Assembly (NCBI GenBank): GCA_027531445.1
Contig: JAPZRK010000077.1
Coordinates: forward strand, 1-64,000
Origin: Leptospira sp.
GTDB taxonomy: Bacteria; Spirochaetota; Leptospiria; Leptospirales; Leptospiraceae
Direction of reading: 5' to 3'
Length of the DNA: 64,000 nt
A program made the translations under genes and the position numbers. Each line of letters opens with the position of its first letter. The stretch's first letter is position 1. A model generated the notes under the pieces. The model ran no database searches. It was not told the origin of the DNA and worked only from the letters and a program-made list of their open reading frames with translations. Below are positions 52,605 through 62,108 of this stretch, piece by piece.

Positions 52605-54136
52605 TATGTTGTCTCCAATTGGTTCAAAAATTGAATGAGTTGATTTTGTGATACGGGTATATTCCCAACAGTTTGGACAGCCAGCGCTGCCATACAAGCT
52701 CCTATAGCTGAAGCTTCCATAATATTGGCTCCTGCACAGAGAGCAGTTGCCATGGCCGCGAGAAGAGAATCGCCGGCTCCGGCTACATCTACCGGGTTTG
52801 AGATGAGTGCAGGGAAATGCTCTTTTTTTGTCTCCTCGTTGTCTGGCCTAGTGTAGGTGACGAAGCCTTCCGCACCCAACTTAACGAGAAGGTGTTTAGA
52901 CCTTGTTCTTTCCAACAAGGTATTGGCAATCCACTCTATACCATCTTCTTGGTTACTCAATGCTATACGAGCTTCTCTTTCCGTCGGACAGAGCAGGTAA
53001 AAATCTTCAAATTTTGTAATGTTTCCAACCTGCGAACTACACTGCAGATCACCAAACAATTTGATATTTTTTTCTTTTGATAACTTTTGAAGTTCTTCGA
53101 TAATTCTTGGAGTGATCACTCCATAAACAAAATCACATACCAAAATACCGTCAATCTCGTCAGACATATCTCTCAAGCAAGATATAAATTGGTCCTCTAT
53201 GGCTTTCGGCAGCGAGTGTTCTTTCAACCGACTAACCCGGAAAAGTTTTTGGTTCTCGACCATATAACGAATCTTAAACGTAGTGGGTCTTCCGCTATCT
53301 TGAATCAGCATCGCTTTTATGCCTTGACCAGTCAGGCTTCTTTCAACGAGTTTTGAATTTTCATCATTTCCAACGACGGAAAGAAATCTACAGTTTGCAC
53401 CCAGAGATTTTACATGGGAAGATACAATCCCGGCTCCACCAACGAATTCTCTGGATTCTAATTCCTTTACTACGAGTACCGGGGCTTCAGCACTCATACC
53501 AATAGCATCACAAGCTACGTATTGATCCACTATTGTGTCACCGATCACTAGCAGATTTTTATCCTTAAAATTCCGAATGATTTCTAAAAGCCTTGAAGTA
53601 TGAACATTTTGTCTTTTACAGGACTGTATGAAAGAAGTTCTGCGGATGTCTTCGAGTGATTTTAGCGATCCATGTAGCAAATCTGCACTTGCGTAATGAA
53701 TCTCTCCTGCATGATATTCAATCTTTCCTGATATGGATTCAATCGCATGCTTTGCTTGTAAAATATCTGTTCTTTCTGTATTCTGAAATTCCTTGCCAAG
53801 GACCAAATATTTAGGTTTGTATTTTAAAATTGCTTGATCTAGCCCTAATTGATCGAGAATCAATACCCTATCTACAAAATCCAAAGATGCGATTCCGTTC
53901 GCTCGTTCTAATTCGGAAAAGTATTGATTCTTAGAAGTATGAGTTAGCAATGCATCGCCGAGAAGTGCGATGTAAAGTTTTTTACCCAAAGACTTGGCAT
54001 GCTGTAAATATCGAATATGACCCGGATGAATGATATTGAAATGTCCATAACAAAACACCAAACTTTCACTTTCAAAAATATCTAACTTGTTAGCGAGGTC
54101 AGAAGTAAACGAAGTAATTTTTGTTTGATCAATCAT
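52604..54136 (-). CDS. HldE-like bifunctional protein with reversed domain order (nucleotidyltransferase-PfkB kinase)
   Basis: 510 residues. Residues about 25-165 are a cytidylyltransferase-like domain with the H-x-G-H motif (YGHFNIIHPGHIRYL), and about 195-510 form a ribokinase/PfkB domain similar to RfaE-type heptose-7-phosphate kinase (VIGDTIVDQYVACD, FVGGAGIVSSHVKSLG, VDVAGAGDSLLAAM). In Escherichia coli HldE the kinase comes first and the adenylyltransferase second, so the order here is inverted. With gmhA upstream I infer heptose-phosphate phosphorylation and ADP/CDP activation. The PfkB site has GAGDS in place of the usual GAGDT. Confidence 0.85.
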   Translation of the reverse strand: MIDQTKITSFTSDLANKLDIFESESLVFCYGHFNIIHPGHIRYLQHAKSLGKKLYIALLGDALLTHTSKNQYFSELERANGIASLDFVDRVLILDQLGLDQAILKYKPKYLVLGKEFQNTERTDILQAKHAIESISGKIEYHAGEIHYASADLLHGSLKSLEDIRRTSFIQSCKRQNVHTSRLLEIIRNFKDKNLLVIGDTIVDQYVACDAIGMSAEAPVLVVKELESREFVGGAGIVSSHVKSLGANCRFLSVVGNDENSKLVERSLTGQGIKAMLIQDSGRPTTFKIRYMVENQKLFRVSRLKEHSLPKAIEDQFISCLRDMSDEIDGILVCDFVYGVITPRIIEELQKLSKEKNIKLFGDLQCSSQVGNITKFEDFYLLCPTEREARIALSNQEDGIEWIANTLLERTRSKHLLVKLGAEGFVTYTRPDNEETKKEHFPALISNPVDVAGAGDSLLAAMATALCAGANIMEASAIGACMAALAVQTVGNIPVSQNQLIQFLNQLETT

Positions 54137-54918
54137 TCTTGTATACTTTCAATTTGTGCATGAATTTTGTGATTTCTAAATCTCATACTCCAATCATCAC
54201 TATCGAGAACTGAGGAAATATTTTGTTTTTGAGCTTGTTTGAGCTGAAAAGGACTACCAATATCCATTAATACCGATTTGTTTTCCCAAGTTGCAATTCT
54301 TCCCAAGTAATGTGGAATTACATCATTGCTAAAATCATTCTTTTGTTGTTCGATTATCCAGTCAGTGACTTCAGGTTCTATCAGATAAATGGCAGCGTTG
54401 GCTAGGTTACCCGGAGGGTTTTTAACCTTTTCATGAAATTTAACAACTATGTTATTTGAATCTAATTCCAAAATCCCGCATGAGCTAGGATTACCTGTTT
54501 GAAAAGACATCATCGTCATTACAGTGTTCGTTGGTCGTTCGTTAAAATGAAAGTTTAGAAATGAATTAAAATCGCAAATGCACAAATTGTCCGCATGAAT
54601 CAATAGTGTTGTCGCATTTTGAAAAAAAGCACTATTTTGTCTGAGAGTTCCAGCAGTGCCAAGCAGTTCTTTCTCATAAACTGAAACGACCTTCCTGGAA
54701 TATTTTGGACGATTTAAAAAGTCTTGAACGACACCGTTCAAATAATGGGTATTAATTAGTATTTGATCGATACCCATTTCCAATAACATATCTAACCATA
54801 TTTCAAGGAGAGGTACACCCTTTATCGGCATGAGACATTTTGGAAAGGAATCCGTTAACGGTTTTAGCCTAGTTCCTAAACCAGCCGCAAGTAAAAGGAC
54901 CTTTATGTTATTTTTCAT
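54133..54918 (-). CDS. Sugar-phosphate nucleotidyltransferase (HddC/mannose-1-P guanylyltransferase-like)
   Basis: 261 residues of the NTP-transferase family: LLAAGLGTRLKPLTDSFPKCLMPI near the N-terminus in pieces, KELLGTAGTLRQ for donor/sugar contacts, and LLIHADNLCICDF carrying the metal aspartate. Such enzymes couple a sugar-1-phosphate to a nucleotide. Directly after a GmhA and an epimerase and directly before the HldE-like gene, it may make GDP-D-glycero-D-manno-heptose (HddC role); glucose- or mannose-1-phosphate are alternatives. ATGA overlap with the next gene. Confidence 0.87.
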   Translation of the reverse strand: MKNNIKVLLLAAGLGTRLKPLTDSFPKCLMPIKGVPLLEIWLDMLLEMGIDQILINTHYLNGVVQDFLNRPKYSRKVVSVYEKELLGTAGTLRQNSAFFQNATTLLIHADNLCICDFNSFLNFHFNERPTNTVMTMMSFQTGNPSSCGILELDSNNIVVKFHEKVKNPPGNLANAAIYLIEPEVTDWIIEQQKNDFSNDVIPHYLGRIATWENKSVLMDIGSPFQLKQAQKQNISSVLDSDDWSMRFRNHKIHAQIESIQE

Positions 54919-55894
54919 TCCCTAAATATTTGAACCAATCGGATGTTGCATCTTTAATTTTTTCTGGAGTCCAAACAGGTGCATCTCTCCAATAATCAAT
55001 ATTTGCTAAAAGATTCTTTATCCCTTCTTCAATCGAAACCTTCGGAGTCCAACCAATCTTCGATTTGATTTTAGAAATATCTGCAAATGTACAATCTGGC
55101 TCACCCGGTCTTTTTGGGATAAATATACGATCACCTTGCAAGAGCTCGACAATTCGATTTACCGAAATTGTTGCTCCACTTCCAATGTTAAATATTTCTC
55201 CTGAAAAATCAGATTGTGAAGATGCAAAGATCGCATCTGCAACATCCTTTACATAAGTAAAGTCCCTAGTTTGTTTACCATCTCCAACGACTGTATAGGG
55301 TTGATTTGCCAATTTTTGCGCCAAAAATACACCAAACACGGCACCATATGTTCCAGAGGTTCTAGATCTCGGTCCATAGACATTAAAAAATCGTAAGGAG
55401 AGAGCGGGTAGCTTGTACACATTTGCCCAATGAAGGACAAGTTCTTCTCCCATTCTTTTTGTTAAAGCATATGGATATTGAGGTCTAATTTCTGCTGATT
55501 CTTTTGTTGGATACTCATCTGGAATCCCATAACAGGAAGAAGATGCTGCATAAACAAGTTTCTTTATTTTTCCTAATCTAGATGCTTGTAGAACATTGAA
55601 GGTTCCATCCACATTTGATTTGAAGTAACCTTCAGGGTTTTGTATGCTTGGCACAATATCAGCCAATGCCGCAAGGTGGAAAACATAATCTGCTTCTTTA
55701 AAAACATTGATCCAATCGCCAGGAATTGAGATATCAGCTTCAATAATTTCTATATTTTTTTGAATATGAGATATATTTAATTTTCTTCCCGTACTATAAT
55801 TATCTATTACTGTTACGTGATGACCTTTTTCGATCAAGAGATCGACCAAATGACTTCCAATAAATCCTGCTCCGCCTGTTACTATCGATTTCAT
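54908..55894 (-). CDS. NAD-dependent epimerase/dehydratase (UDP-glucose 4-epimerase-like)
   Basis: 328 residues from MKSIVTGGAGFIGSHL. The catalytic Tyr-x3-Lys is YALTK near 142 and SSSCYGIPDEYP, LRFFNVYGPRSR and GDGKQTRDFTYV are standard for extended SDRs acting on NDP-hexoses or heptoses. I start at the ATG preceded by AAGGTG at six bases; an in-frame GTG three codons earlier lies within that ribosome site. It sits between gmhA and the nucleotidyltransferase, suggesting a heptose or hexose nucleotide substrate. Confidence 0.9.
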   Translation of the reverse strand: MKSIVTGGAGFIGSHLVDLLIEKGHHVTVIDNYSTGRKLNISHIQKNIEIIEADISIPGDWINVFKEADYVFHLAALADIVPSIQNPEGYFKSNVDGTFNVLQASRLGKIKKLVYAASSSCYGIPDEYPTKESAEIRPQYPYALTKRMGEELVLHWANVYKLPALSLRFFNVYGPRSRTSGTYGAVFGVFLAQKLANQPYTVVGDGKQTRDFTYVKDVADAIFASSQSDFSGEIFNIGSGATISVNRIVELLQGDRIFIPKRPGEPDCTFADISKIKSKIGWTPKVSIEEGIKNLLANIDYWRDAPVWTPEKIKDATSDWFKYLGNEK

Positions 55895-55900
55895 TTGATT

Positions 55901-55906
55901 CACCTT
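55901..55906 (-). promoter_or_regulatory. Ribosome site choosing ATG over GTG for the epimerase gene
   Basis: AAGGTG on the minus strand with six bases to the ATG at 55892-55894. The GTG of an alternative start is part of the AAGGTG itself, so the ATG is preferred. Confidence 0.7.
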
Positions 55907-55909
55907 ATT

Positions 55910-56461
55910 TTATTTCTCGCAGATCCATTGCATTATCATATGACCAATTATTACCTGCAGATCTTCTGATATTTGCATATCATTCACTGGTATATGAATG
56001 GGAACTTGAGCAAGGGATTTGCACTTGCCTCCATCATAACCTAAAATAGCAAAAGTTTTCATTCCTATTTCGTTACCAATATTCAGTGCATTGACCACAT
56101 TTGGAGAGTTTCCACTGCCTGAGAGTACTAACAAAATATCATCTTTATTTGCCTTCACTGAAAGCTGTTGGGAGAAGATTTTATCATAACCGATATCATT
56201 TGCAAGACAAGTAACTACGGATGAATTCGCAGGCAAGGCATCAACTCTCATACCTATTCCATCTTTTTTGGATATACCATAATTAAAGTCATTTGCTAAA
56301 TGTATGGCATTTCCTGCACTGCCCCCATTTCCACACAGAAAAAAAGTTCTTTTTGATCTCCAAAGCGCGTATAACTCCTCAGCTAAATACTCTACTTTAT
56401 CGAATTCAACTAGCTCAAGAGCCGCGTGTAAACGCTTACTATAATCTAAAAAGTGATTCAT
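55910..56461 (-). CDS. gmhA: Phosphoheptose isomerase (SIS domain)
   Basis: 183 residues, near the usual GmhA length (about 190). The SIS signature FLCGNGGSAGNAIHLANDF in outline and LLVLSGSGNSPNVVNAL are the phosphosugar-binding motifs, with the acidic ISEDLQVIIGHMI at the C-terminus as in GmhA. It converts sedoheptulose-7-phosphate to D-glycero-D-manno-heptose-7-phosphate. It opens the heptose-like module; the transketolase pair three genes further on could make its substrate. Confidence 0.9.
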   Translation of the reverse strand: MNHFLDYSKRLHAALELVEFDKVEYLAEELYALWRSKRTFFLCGNGGSAGNAIHLANDFNYGISKKDGIGMRVDALPANSSVVTCLANDIGYDKIFSQQLSVKANKDDILLVLSGSGNSPNVVNALNIGNEIGMKTFAILGYDGGKCKSLAQVPIHIPVNDMQISEDLQVIIGHMIMQWICEK

Positions 56462-56506
56462 TATTGTTTTCCAGGTTCCCTTTCTGTATTGGTTCGTTAA
56501 AATAGT

Positions 56507-57952
56507 CTACCGATCATTACGAACATAAAGCATATAAGTATCTACATTTTGTGGCCAGTCTTGATGAGGATGATTTGAAAATTTCAAACGGTATCCTGCC
56601 TCTAACATTTTATCCTCATATTCATCTGTTAACTTATGATTACTATTTACTATAAGTATGCATTTTTTAGACTCAATTTGATTTTGAAGATTTGAAATCC
56701 CGTGAATTTCAGGTTCTGCAATCCTAGCCAGAGCAATATGGTATAAACCAACTCTGTCGATATAATCTGGATCAGTAACGATTGAAATGTCATTTTGTTT
56801 ACAAATTTTTTGATTTGTTATTTCTACCCAAATACTTCCGATTCCATTGTCAGAATTCATTTTTGATTTTGCCAAATTTTGAAAGACTAACCCACTAACT
56901 AAAAAGGTTAGGAGCACAAAAGAAAGTGAAGGCTTTTTTGAGAAAGTCAATATTGATCTAAACTGCTTAGAAAATAAGAGGATAAAAAATGGAAAAATCA
57001 AATAATTAAGATGTGAATACCTAGAAGCGTACCATGGAATTCGAGTGTGAAGAATAAAAGTCGGGAAGGCAATACAAAATACAAACAACAGTAACAGCGT
57101 ACCAGTAAAAAACAATATTCTAATATCAACATTCACCTTCATAAGCGCAATTGCCACGACTAAAGAAATCAAAAAAACACCTTGAAATGTAATTATATCG
57201 GAAAAAACAATTTGTGAGTTCTTTTGAAGTTCGGATATAAAAAATGAATAATTAAAATTACCGAATAAATCTGCACCGGATTTCACATAGAAAGCCATGC
57301 TTAGAACCAGAAAGTAGGATATCCCGAGACCAATCAAACTGAGTCTAACAGTCTTCCGAGTATGGGTCGAAAACTTAAAAATGAAGAAGATAGTCAATAC
57401 GACTAAAAACCCTAATCCAATCGGGATATTCAAACTCAATGTAGAAGAGAACAATACAAGAAAGAACGAAGATTTAATGTAAAAAAAAGAGTCACTTTCT
57501 TTGTAATTGATTACAAAGTGAAAAAAAAACGTGAACAAGAACAAGCTCATAGAATATGGCCTAAATTCTGTTATGAGATAAGCTGTGAATTGATCGGTAG
57601 CCGAAAAAAAATAAAACATTAAAACTAAATAAGAGAATAACGATGCTTTTAAATTCCTTATTAATAGGTATAAAATTCCCAAGTAGCAAAAAAAAGGCAA
57701 TGTTCTCAACCACTCAGGTTTCAGATTAAAGAGAGACCATAAGGTTCCAGCTAAATAAAAAAGAGGCGGCTGTATGTTTTCCCTTTTGGATTCTTCGATC
57801 ACTCCTATCAATGTAGCTTGATTGGAAATGTTCAATGTCGTTACTTCATCTAACCAAAAAAACTTTTGGCAGTTCTTATAAAATAATATAGATGCAAGCA
57901 AAAAGCCAAAGAATACAAAAGCTAATTCTACATTATTTCTTTTTGGAAACAT
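56507..57952 (-). CDS. GT-C fold membrane glycosyltransferase (GT39/GT83-like)
   Basis: 481 residues with about a dozen hydrophobic segments. The GT-C catalytic loop is visible after the first helix: FWLDEVTTLNIS (acidic pair) followed by ENIQPPLFYLAGT, as in ArnT/PMT-type transferases where a D/E and an H/QPPLYY motif sit in the first outer loop. They use polyprenyl-phosphate sugars at the outer (periplasmic) face. A C-terminal soluble part of about 80 residues follows. It may decorate the polysaccharide; a GtrB-like donor maker is at the right edge of the window. Confidence 0.82.
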   Translation of the reverse strand: MFPKRNNVELAFVFFGFLLASILFYKNCQKFFWLDEVTTLNISNQATLIGVIEESKRENIQPPLFYLAGTLWSLFNLKPEWLRTLPFFCYLGILYLLIRNLKASLFSYLVLMFYFFSATDQFTAYLITEFRPYSMSLFLFTFFFHFVINYKESDSFFYIKSSFFLVLFSSTLSLNIPIGLGFLVVLTIFFIFKFSTHTRKTVRLSLIGLGISYFLVLSMAFYVKSGADLFGNFNYSFFISELQKNSQIVFSDIITFQGVFLISLVVAIALMKVNVDIRILFFTGTLLLLFVFCIAFPTFILHTRIPWYASRYSHLNYLIFPFFILLFSKQFRSILTFSKKPSLSFVLLTFLVSGLVFQNLAKSKMNSDNGIGSIWVEITNQKICKQNDISIVTDPDYIDRVGLYHIALARIAEPEIHGISNLQNQIESKKCILIVNSNHKLTDEYEDKMLEAGYRLKFSNHPHQDWPQNVDTYMLYVRNDR

Positions 57953-58009
57953 TTTGATAAATAAGAAGTTATTTAGATTAAAATCTTAGAAATAGAAAAA
58001 TTGAACTCA

Positions 58010-58825
58010 TTAATTCGGCAAACAAAGTATATCGATTCCACCAAACTTGGGTACGTTTTTTTCAATATTTTCAACGCTGAGGGATACTTTGGTTTTTGAA
58101 TGAAAAAGAGAGTATCTTTTCCCATCAAACAGATCAACATACTTTTGGAATTCTCCCTTTGTTGATTCTCCTGTGTGTCCCATAAATTCTACGATTATTA
58201 TAGGTCGAAAAGCATCAATTGTCTTACTCGCCCCTCTCAAGATATCCAACTCAAATCCATCGACGTCGATTTTGATTAAATCGACTGACGAGAGCTTCAT
58301 TTTCTCAACATACGAATCTAACGTGATCTGATCTGGAGTGGCTTTTTGTAAAATACCGCCATGAATTGGATGATCGTATTTAGAACCATCAATTTTCCAT
58401 GAAGAATAGACCTCATTCTTTTCCAATTGTTTGATCTCGTCGGAGAGAAAAACTTGAACGGGAAAAACTCTTTTCTTCAATTCAGGGTTTAGGCTTAAAT
58501 TTTCAGTTAACTTTTGAAATGCGTAAAATGTTGGCTCAAATGCATGAATTTCGCTCTGTCGGAAGTGCTTTGCAAAAGGAAGTGTTATAGAACCAATATT
58601 TGCACCGATATCAAAGATTATTTTTGGTTCTTTTGGTAGATTCGTTATTTTCCAAACGTGACTTTGGAAACTACCAAATAAAAAAATCGATAGGTCAATC
58701 CCCTCAGAAAGATCAACCTTATAATTAATACCATTTCTCTTTATGAAACGATCCTTTGAAATTCCAAGTAAAGAAATGATACTGTAAATAATTCTTGCGA
58801 TCAGAAGTTTAATTTTTGTACTCAT
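58010..58825 (-). CDS. FkbM-family SAM-dependent methyltransferase
   Basis: 271 residues with KIIFDIGANIGSITLPFAKHF (motif I near 72), IHAFEPTFYAFQKL, and the FkbM-specific VDLIKIDVDGFELDILRGAS. An N-terminal segment (LLIARIIYSIISLLG) is hydrophobic and may be an anchor. It O-methylates a sugar or a phosphate. Distinct from the longer FkbM protein near 39 kb. Starts five bases beyond the GT2 fusion gene. Confidence 0.9.
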   Translation of the reverse strand: MSTKIKLLIARIIYSIISLLGISKDRFIKRNGINYKVDLSEGIDLSIFLFGSFQSHVWKITNLPKEPKIIFDIGANIGSITLPFAKHFRQSEIHAFEPTFYAFQKLTENLSLNPELKKRVFPVQVFLSDEIKQLEKNEVYSSWKIDGSKYDHPIHGGILQKATPDQITLDSYVEKMKLSSVDLIKIDVDGFELDILRGASKTIDAFRPIIIVEFMGHTGESTKGEFQKYVDLFDGKRYSLFHSKTKVSLSVENIEKNVPKFGGIDILCLPN

Positions 58826-58830
58826 AAGTT

Positions 58831-60111
58831 TTAGATAAATTTAGTTTTCCGAGCTGCGAATATTAACATCGTTAATAGAATGACTCCATGTTTCCATCTT
58901 GAAATGTTTGTCTCTCCATATGTGCGATCCTTATAAGATATGGGAACTTCTATAATTTTCAATCCCATACGAGAGGCACCAAAGATAAGATCAAAATCAC
59001 CAAACGGATCAAATTCTCCAAAATAACCTCTGTTCATCGCTAACATCTCATAGTTAGATTTTGATATAACCTTTGTTCCACAAAGAGTGTCCTTAAATCT
59101 TTGTCCAAGAACAAAAGAAAAGGATACTGCAAAAAACTTATTACCTACTCGATTAAAAAACCGCATTGCCTTTTTTTCCATAGGATAAACCAAACGAGAA
59201 CCGTTAATGAATTCACCTTTTCCTAGGCAAATTGCATTATAAAACTTTGGTAGATCTTCCGGTGGGACGGTCATATCAGCATCAAGGATCATAAGTATTT
59301 CGTTTTTTGCCATCGAAAAGCCTTTTCGAACAGCATCGCCTTTACCTTTACCAGATTGTTGAGCTATCTGAATCTTTAAGTGACCTTTATAAGATCTTTT
59401 CAGATCGGAAATTACTTCCCATGTCCGATCCGTCGAATTTCCCTCTACGAATATCAACTCATCGTTGGGGCCCATTTTAGGTATTCTTTTGGGAATTTCT
59501 AAAATATTGCCCTCTTCATTCCGTGCGGCCACTACGATGGAGACTGACGGTTGCTTCTTTATTTTTTCCTTAATTCCAACAGCCCTTGCGATTGCAATAT
59601 TGAGTACTGTTAAATTACGTAAAAGCGGTAAAGGAGCTATATATCGATTGATAAAATTTGTGATGAAAGGTATATAGATTGGTAATAAAATTCGTTGTTC
59701 CACTCGAATCAGTTCAAAATCTTCTAATATTAAAAAGTTTTCAACATCTTCATGAGAAATCCAATTTTGCTCTGGAGTTGTGGATCTGAATCCGAGAATA
59801 TCAGCCAATTTAAATACAGGCCACCAAAGGGAACTGTAATAAACTATAGCTATTCGAGTATTGCTGTTTACTCTTTCATGTAAATTACGGAAAAATTTCT
59901 GAATATCTCTTTCGTAATGCAAATTTCCATTGATTAAAACAAAATCAGCATCAATACTTTTAACTTCAGAAAGTTCTTGTATCTTTTTATATTTCCCTTC
60001 GAAAAAAGATTCAATATACTGATTCTTGGGTGATATTTCCAAAAGTGAATTTTTTGAAGTACAATAATGCGAAATATATCTAAATAGTTTTTTATAAAAA
60101 TAAGTTTTCAA
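58831..60111 (-). CDS. GT2 glycosyltransferase with an N-terminal degenerate methyltransferase-like domain
   Basis: 426 residues. From about 188 a dolichyl-phosphate-mannose-synthase-like GT2 domain (VSIVVAARNEEGNI, IFVEGNSTDRTW, KGDAVRKGFSMA, LDADMTVPPEDLPKF). Residues 1-180 look like the C-terminal part of a methyltransferase (ADFVLINGNLHYERDIQKFF, VYYSSLWWPVFKLADILGF) but motif I is reduced to LLEISPKNQYIE, lacking the glycine-rich SAM loop. Related proteins I remember carry a complete methyltransferase head. The C-terminal RWKHGVILLTMLIFAARK may touch the membrane. Confidence 0.82.
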   Translation of the reverse strand: MKTYFYKKLFRYISHYCTSKNSLLEISPKNQYIESFFEGKYKKIQELSEVKSIDADFVLINGNLHYERDIQKFFRNLHERVNSNTRIAIVYYSSLWWPVFKLADILGFRSTTPEQNWISHEDVENFLILEDFELIRVEQRILLPIYIPFITNFINRYIAPLPLLRNLTVLNIAIARAVGIKEKIKKQPSVSIVVAARNEEGNILEIPKRIPKMGPNDELIFVEGNSTDRTWEVISDLKRSYKGHLKIQIAQQSGKGKGDAVRKGFSMAKNEILMILDADMTVPPEDLPKFYNAICLGKGEFINGSRLVYPMEKKAMRFFNRVGNKFFAVSFSFVLGQRFKDTLCGTKVISKSNYEMLAMNRGYFGEFDPFGDFDLIFGASRMGLKIIEVPISYKDRTYGETNISRWKHGVILLTMLIFAARKTKFI

Positions 60112-60133
60112 TTCATTTACCTTTCATCTTTCC

Positions 60134-61153
60134 TCACCCAAACGGGTTTACGACCAGCTCACACTTGCCACCGCCAAAAAAACCTACAACATTCTCTGCC
60201 GCTTCTCTTTCCATTGCTTCCCGACAATCATTGGAACATGACCCCATATGCTGTGTTAGAAGGACATTTTCGAGTTCCTTTAGTGGACCATAGTAAGGTT
60301 CCTCATCAAATACATCTAATGCAGTGAAGGCAGATGGATTATCTTTTAGCCAGAGATACAAATCTTTCTCATTTATGATGCCGCCACGTGCCGTGTTTAC
60401 GAGAACAACATTCTTTTTGAGTATGCTGAGATTGTTTGCATTGAGAATATTTTTCGTTATATCTGTAAGAGGTACATGTATTGTTATTGCATTTGATTTT
60501 TGTAATAACTCTTCTAGGCTCACTTGTCGAATGCTAGTGGAATTCCAGTTCTTCCCCATACTATCATTCAGCTTAGAGACATTAGCGGCAACATCATTGA
60601 ATTTTTGAATGGAATCTTTCTGATCAAGTAAATCACAAACTAATATTTGTTTGGGTAAATAGCCAAGTAGATGGGATGCGACACGTTTTCCGATTCTACC
60701 GAATCCCAAAATTCCTATTGTGCTTCCACCAATCCTATCGCCATAACTCCTAGTCCATTTGCCCGATCTGATTTCACGATCAGAAAATGAAACCTTCCTC
60801 AAACCATCAACCAAGAGACAGACAGCAAATTCGGAAACGGCAGGCGAAACTGCGTCTGGAGTGTATGCAACGGCTATATTCTTGTCTTTGCATAATTGAA
60901 GGGGAACACTATCTAGACCCACTCCTACTCGTGATATTAATTTCAGAGTAGAACTAGCTTTCACAAGTTGCGATAATTCTTCCGTTCCGGCAACCAGTGC
61001 ATCAAAATCCTTTGACGCATCTGCAACTTCCTCCGGTTTCATCTTTCTTCCTAGTGGATTAACAACCACTTCGTATCCGTTAGACTTTAATGTTTCCAGC
61101 GCTACCGGGCTTGTCCTACAAAAAGGAAAGGTTGAAACAAATACTCTTTTCAA
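60134..61153 (-). CDS. D-isomer-specific 2-hydroxyacid dehydrogenase (phosphoglycerate dehydrogenase-like)
   Basis: A 339-residue protein with ISRVGVGLDSV (substrate loop and catalytic Arg region), ILGFGRIGKRVA (NAD), NTARGGIINEKDL, DVFDEEP (catalytic Glu region) and TQHMGSCSNDC (catalytic His). It would oxidise or reduce a 2-hydroxy acid. In surface-polysaccharide loci such enzymes may provide glyceric or lactic-type acyl or ether substituents; serine synthesis is an alternative but is unlikely in this location. ATGA overlap with the GDP-fucose synthase gene. Confidence 0.9.
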   Translation of the reverse strand: MKRVFVSTFPFCRTSPVALETLKSNGYEVVVNPLGRKMKPEEVADASKDFDALVAGTEELSQLVKASSTLKLISRVGVGLDSVPLQLCKDKNIAVAYTPDAVSPAVSEFAVCLLVDGLRKVSFSDREIRSGKWTRSYGDRIGGSTIGILGFGRIGKRVASHLLGYLPKQILVCDLLDQKDSIQKFNDVAANVSKLNDSMGKNWNSTSIRQVSLEELLQKSNAITIHVPLTDITKNILNANNLSILKKNVVLVNTARGGIINEKDLYLWLKDNPSAFTALDVFDEEPYYGPLKELENVLLTQHMGSCSNDCREAMEREAAENVVGFFGGGKCELVVNPFG

Positions 61154-62106
61154 TTTGAAGTGTTTACCTTTTCCAAAAAATCCTTATATGCCAACTCAAC
61201 TCCGACTCTCAATTCCACTTCATGTTTCCAACCCATGCGGTGTAGTTTAGAAACATCTAATAACTTTCGTGGAGTACCATCTGGTTTGGTTAAATCAAAA
61301 CTTAACTTTCCTTGGAAGCCCACTACTTCCTTGATCAGCTCCGCAAGTTCTTTGATACTGACTTCAATTCCAGATCCAACGTTGACATGCTCCCCACCTT
61401 TGGGATCGTTTGTCACATCATAGTTTTTCATTAGAAAAATACAGGCCCTTGCCATATCCTCGGAAAATAAAAATTCACGGAGAGGATTTCCGGTTCCCCA
61501 GATCACAACCTCTGGAAGATGATTCGCTTTCGCTTCATGAAAGCGTCGTATGAGTGCTGGGAGGACATGGGAATTTTCAGGATGATAATTGTCATTTGGT
61601 CCATACAGATTCGTAGGCATTACCGAAAAAAAATTAGTTCCATATTGACGGTTATACGACTGACACATAACGATCCCTGCAATTTTCGCAACCGCATAAG
61701 GTTCATTTGTTGGTTCCAATTTCCCATCTAATAATTGTCCTTCATCCATTGGTTGTTTTGCAAACTTTGGATAAATGCAAGAAGACCCTAAAAAACAAAG
61801 TTTTTTAACACCGTTGCGATAGGAAGCATCGATGACATTGTTTTGAATTTGTATATTTGAAAAAATAAATTCAGCGGGGTAAGTGTTGTTTGCATGAATC
61901 CCACCTACTTTCGCGGCCGCAAGGAAAACGTATTCCGGCTTTTCTGTCTCAAAAAAGTGATCCACTGAAAGTTGATCCGTCAGATCCAATTCTTTGTGTG
62001 ACCGACCTACAAGATTGTTATATCCTTCTTTTTTAAGTACACTTTCCAATGATGACCCTACGAGACCACGGTGCCCTGCTATATAAATCTTTGAGTTGGT
62101 ATTCAA
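61150..62106 (-). CDS. fcl: GDP-L-fucose synthase
   Basis: 318 residues, the normal size. IYIAGHRGLVGSSLE, AAAKVGGIHANNTYPAEFI in outline, FLGSSCIYPKFAKQP, catalytic YAVAK and PTNLYGPNDNYHPENSHVLPA in outline are all characteristic of Fcl/WcaG, which epimerises and reduces GDP-4-keto-6-deoxymannose to GDP-L-fucose. The partner GDP-mannose 4,6-dehydratase (Gmd) is not in this window. The start is TTG with a GGGAG site ten bases upstream inside the preceding gene. Confidence 0.95.
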   Translation of the reverse strand: MNTNSKIYIAGHRGLVGSSLESVLKKEGYNNLVGRSHKELDLTDQLSVDHFFETEKPEYVFLAAAKVGGIHANNTYPAEFIFSNIQIQNNVIDASYRNGVKKLCFLGSSCIYPKFAKQPMDEGQLLDGKLEPTNEPYAVAKIAGIVMCQSYNRQYGTNFFSVMPTNLYGPNDNYHPENSHVLPALIRRFHEAKANHLPEVVIWGTGNPLREFLFSEDMARACIFLMKNYDVTNDPKGGEHVNVGSGIEVSIKELAELIKEVVGFQGKLSFDLTKPDGTPRKLLDVSKLHRMGWKHEVELRVGVELAYKDFLEKVNTSN

Positions 62107-62108
62107 TT

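Noticed and set aside
52605..52697. N-terminal extension of the epimerase gene before MSIKVF
   Set aside because: It overlaps 90 bases of the HldE-like coding region and adds no Rossmann-fold sequence.
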